From: an uncultured Clostridia bacterium
GTDB lineage: Bacteria; Bacillota; Clostridia; TANB77; CAG-508
Direction of reading: 5' to 3'
Length of the DNA stretch: 5,585 bases
Assembly: GCA_944386315.1 (NCBI GenBank)
Contig: CALXAS010000087.1
Location: forward strand, 1-5,585
Shown here: in pieces, positions 4,778-5,585 of the stretch
Position numbering within the stretch: the first letter of the stretch is position 1
Layout: each line of letters begins with the position of its first letter
The notes under the pieces: generated by a model
What the model was told of the DNA's origin: nothing
Seen by the model: only the letters and a program-made list of their open reading frames with translations
Databases searched by the model: none
Program-made: the position numbers and the translations under genes

Positions 4778-5281
4778 TTATAAACAATATTCGTCTATTT
4801 GCTTTCTGGCTTCTTCTACTACTAATTTCTTTTGTTTACATTGTTCTACAAGATTCTGAACAAAAGAAATATCTTCCTGTGGAAAAGATTTTTCTACTAC
4901 TTCTCCATACCCCTCATTCATTAATACCAACATTAACTCCATTTGTGCCCTTTTATTAGTACTAGAACATTCTAAAATAGACTGTAATTTATCATATTTT
5001 TTAATATATTTGTTTTGTATTGCTACATCACTATTAGTAGGTTGCATTTTTACATAGTAATGAAGGTTTATTTTTTTTATTGCTTCTTGCATAATAGGGT
5101 GCATTCCTTCTGCTATTGTTATTTTTTCTTTCTTTTCTGTAGGATTACCGTCTTTTCCTTTTTGTTGTTTCTTTGCTTTTTCTCTTTGTACACCAACTAT
5201 GCCTTCTTTGCTTGTTTTCCAAATAACTTCTTGCTTAGCATGTTTTTTACTTGGTTTTAAACTAGGTAGTATCTTTTTGCT
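4778..5281 (-). pseudogene. C-terminal part of a frame-split helix-turn-helix gene
   Basis: This frame is open from just after a TAG (5284-5282) to its stop at 4778 and encodes 167 residues that I cannot assign to a family. The first part (about residues 1-58) is Lys/Gln-rich and polar, with VIWKTSKEGIVGVQREKAKK. From MHPIMQEAIKK (5104 downwards, 108 aa) it looks like a folded all-helical domain, with many Glu/Lys/Gln pairs and a short Cys-containing end (IDEYCL). The only ATG near the front is at 5104. Its AGAAGGA lies directly against the codon with no spacer, so independent initiation there would be poor, and no GTG or TTG lies upstream in frame. It therefore most likely continues the helix-turn-helix frame at 5262-5444, giving a 221-aa protein if one base were skipped. 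Confidence 0.65.
5262..5281 (-). other. +1 frameshift window at an A5 run
   Basis: The upstream frame stops at TAG (5264-5262) and the downstream frame is closed by TAG at 5284-5282, so any switch must occur within these 20 bases. They contain five consecutive A on the coding strand (5278-5274, within GAG CAA AAA GAT). Removing one A joins the frames exactly. The needed shift is +1, unlike the -1 shift used by IS3 elements. A5 is short for transcriptional slippage, so an indel in the genome or the assembly is likeliest. Confidence 0.7.
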
Positions 5282-5444
5282 CTAAAGTTTCTTGGCATTC
5301 GTTTTTTTCCTTACTTTCCTTCTTTTGTTTTTTCCAATTATAAAGCGTTGGCTTTGATATACCTGTCTCTTGTGCAATTTTTGCTACACTTTCTTGTTGT
5401 AATCTCTTTATAATTTGCTCTTTATACTCTATTGCATATGCCAT
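5262..5444 (-). CDS. helix-turn-helix protein, N-terminal part of a frame-split gene
   Basis: This 60-aa frame begins MAYAIEYKEQIIKRLQQE and carries a helix-turn-helix at about residues 18-38 (SVAKIAQETGISKPTLYNW). The motif and the YKEQI opening resemble the DNA-binding N-terminus of IS3/IS911-type transposases and related small regulators. A charged Lys/Glu/Gln tail follows and the frame ends at TAG (5264-5262). AAAGGGG (5459-5453) lies 8 nt before the ATG at 5444. An in-frame ATG at 5465 has no ribosome binding site and lies about 6 nt from the predicted transcription start, so it is rejected. The next frame continues with a helical domain but lacks a usable start, so this is probably the first quarter of one broken or frameshifted gene. 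No catalytic transposase domain or terminal repeats are present, so a DNA-binding regulator is more likely than an insertion sequence. Confidence 0.7.
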   Translation of the reverse strand: MAYAIEYKEQIIKRLQQESVAKIAQETGISKPTLYNWKKQKKESKEKNECQETLEQKDTT

Positions 5445-5477
5445 ATCGATATCCCCTTTGCTCATTTTATGTTGCCT

Positions 5478-5506
5478 ATTGTATCATGTTATTAAAATTT
5501 ATGCAA
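5478..5506 (-). promoter_or_regulatory. promoter of the helix-turn-helix gene
   Basis: On the minus strand TTGCAT (5506-5501) and TACAAT (5483-5478) are 17 bases apart, with TGA before the -10 as in the ruvA promoter. Transcription would begin near 5471, leaving a leader of about 27 nt to the start at 5444. Confidence 0.6.
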
Positions 5507-5529
5507 TCTTTTCCGTGAATCACATACAC

Positions 5530-5585
5530 TTGCTTTTTCTTTTTTCTTGTGTTTTAATAACAAAGATGAAACAAAAAGGAGGATT
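5530..5585 (+). promoter_or_regulatory. promoter and ribosome binding site of a gene beyond the right edge
   Basis: TTGCTT (5530-5535) and TTTAAT (5553-5558) are 17 bases apart with TGT before the -10. AAGGAGG (5576-5582) follows just before the window ends. Together they predict a plus-strand gene, divergent from the helix-turn-helix gene, with its start codon within about 10 bases of the edge. Confidence 0.55.

Noticed and set aside
5015..5260. 81-codon plus-strand frame opposite the frame-split gene
   Set aside because: It is Phe/Tyr/Cys-rich sequence, the shadow of Lys/Gln-rich codons on the other strand, with no start signals.
5262..5444. helix-turn-helix frame as OrfA of an IS3 insertion sequence
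   Set aside because: The downstream frame has no DDE transposase domain, the shift required is +1 rather than -1, and no terminal inverted repeats are visible around 4760-5510.

Overview
The window reads as chromosomal DNA of a low-GC, Gram-positive, endospore-forming bacterium, most likely a member of the Clostridia. The signs are strong AAGGAGG ribosome binding sites, sigma-A-like promoters often carrying an extended -10 TG, AT-rich codon use, a Cys4 zinc-type ribosomal protein L28, and a small hidden gene on the minus strand that I read as the sporulation peptide SpoVM. Species cannot be fixed from the sequence alone.

Left part (1-870): a compact two-gene plus-strand unit with its own promoter (95-123) and terminator (671-704). 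It encodes two small paralogous helical proteins of 80 and 75 aa that I do not recognise. Bases 181-660 are about 45% G+C by my count, richer than most of the window, which suggests acquired DNA. Just downstream, 814-870 reads as the C-terminal tail of a PD-(D/E)XK (Rpn-type) transposase and is probably a relic.

Middle (871-4331): a single-gene plus-strand unit for a membrane-anchored SPFH/band-7 protein ends in a clean terminator. Converging on it from the right is a minus-strand recombination/repair pair, ruvA followed 33 nt later by rarA (mgsA), with no ruvB between or after them. Divergent from ruvA is rpmB (L28). The two promoters sit in a 191-bp gap.

Right part (4332-5585): rpmB converges on a minus-strand pair of very small genes, a 49-aa two-helix membrane protein and the 25-aa SpoVM. 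The rpmB-spoVM neighbourhood matches the arrangement I recall from Bacillus subtilis and supports the SpoVM call. Further right is a minus-strand gene with an N-terminal helix-turn-helix resembling the DNA-binding part of IS3-type transposases. It is split by a +1 frame change whose permitted window contains a run of five A. Repairing it would give a 221-aa protein. At the right edge a plus-strand promoter and ribosome binding site point to a divergent gene starting just beyond the window.

No complete mobile element, CRISPR array, tRNA or rRNA is visible. The most rewarding items are the two tiny genes around SpoVM, the unknown paralogous pair, the frame-split helix-turn-helix gene and the ruvA-rarA pairing without ruvB.
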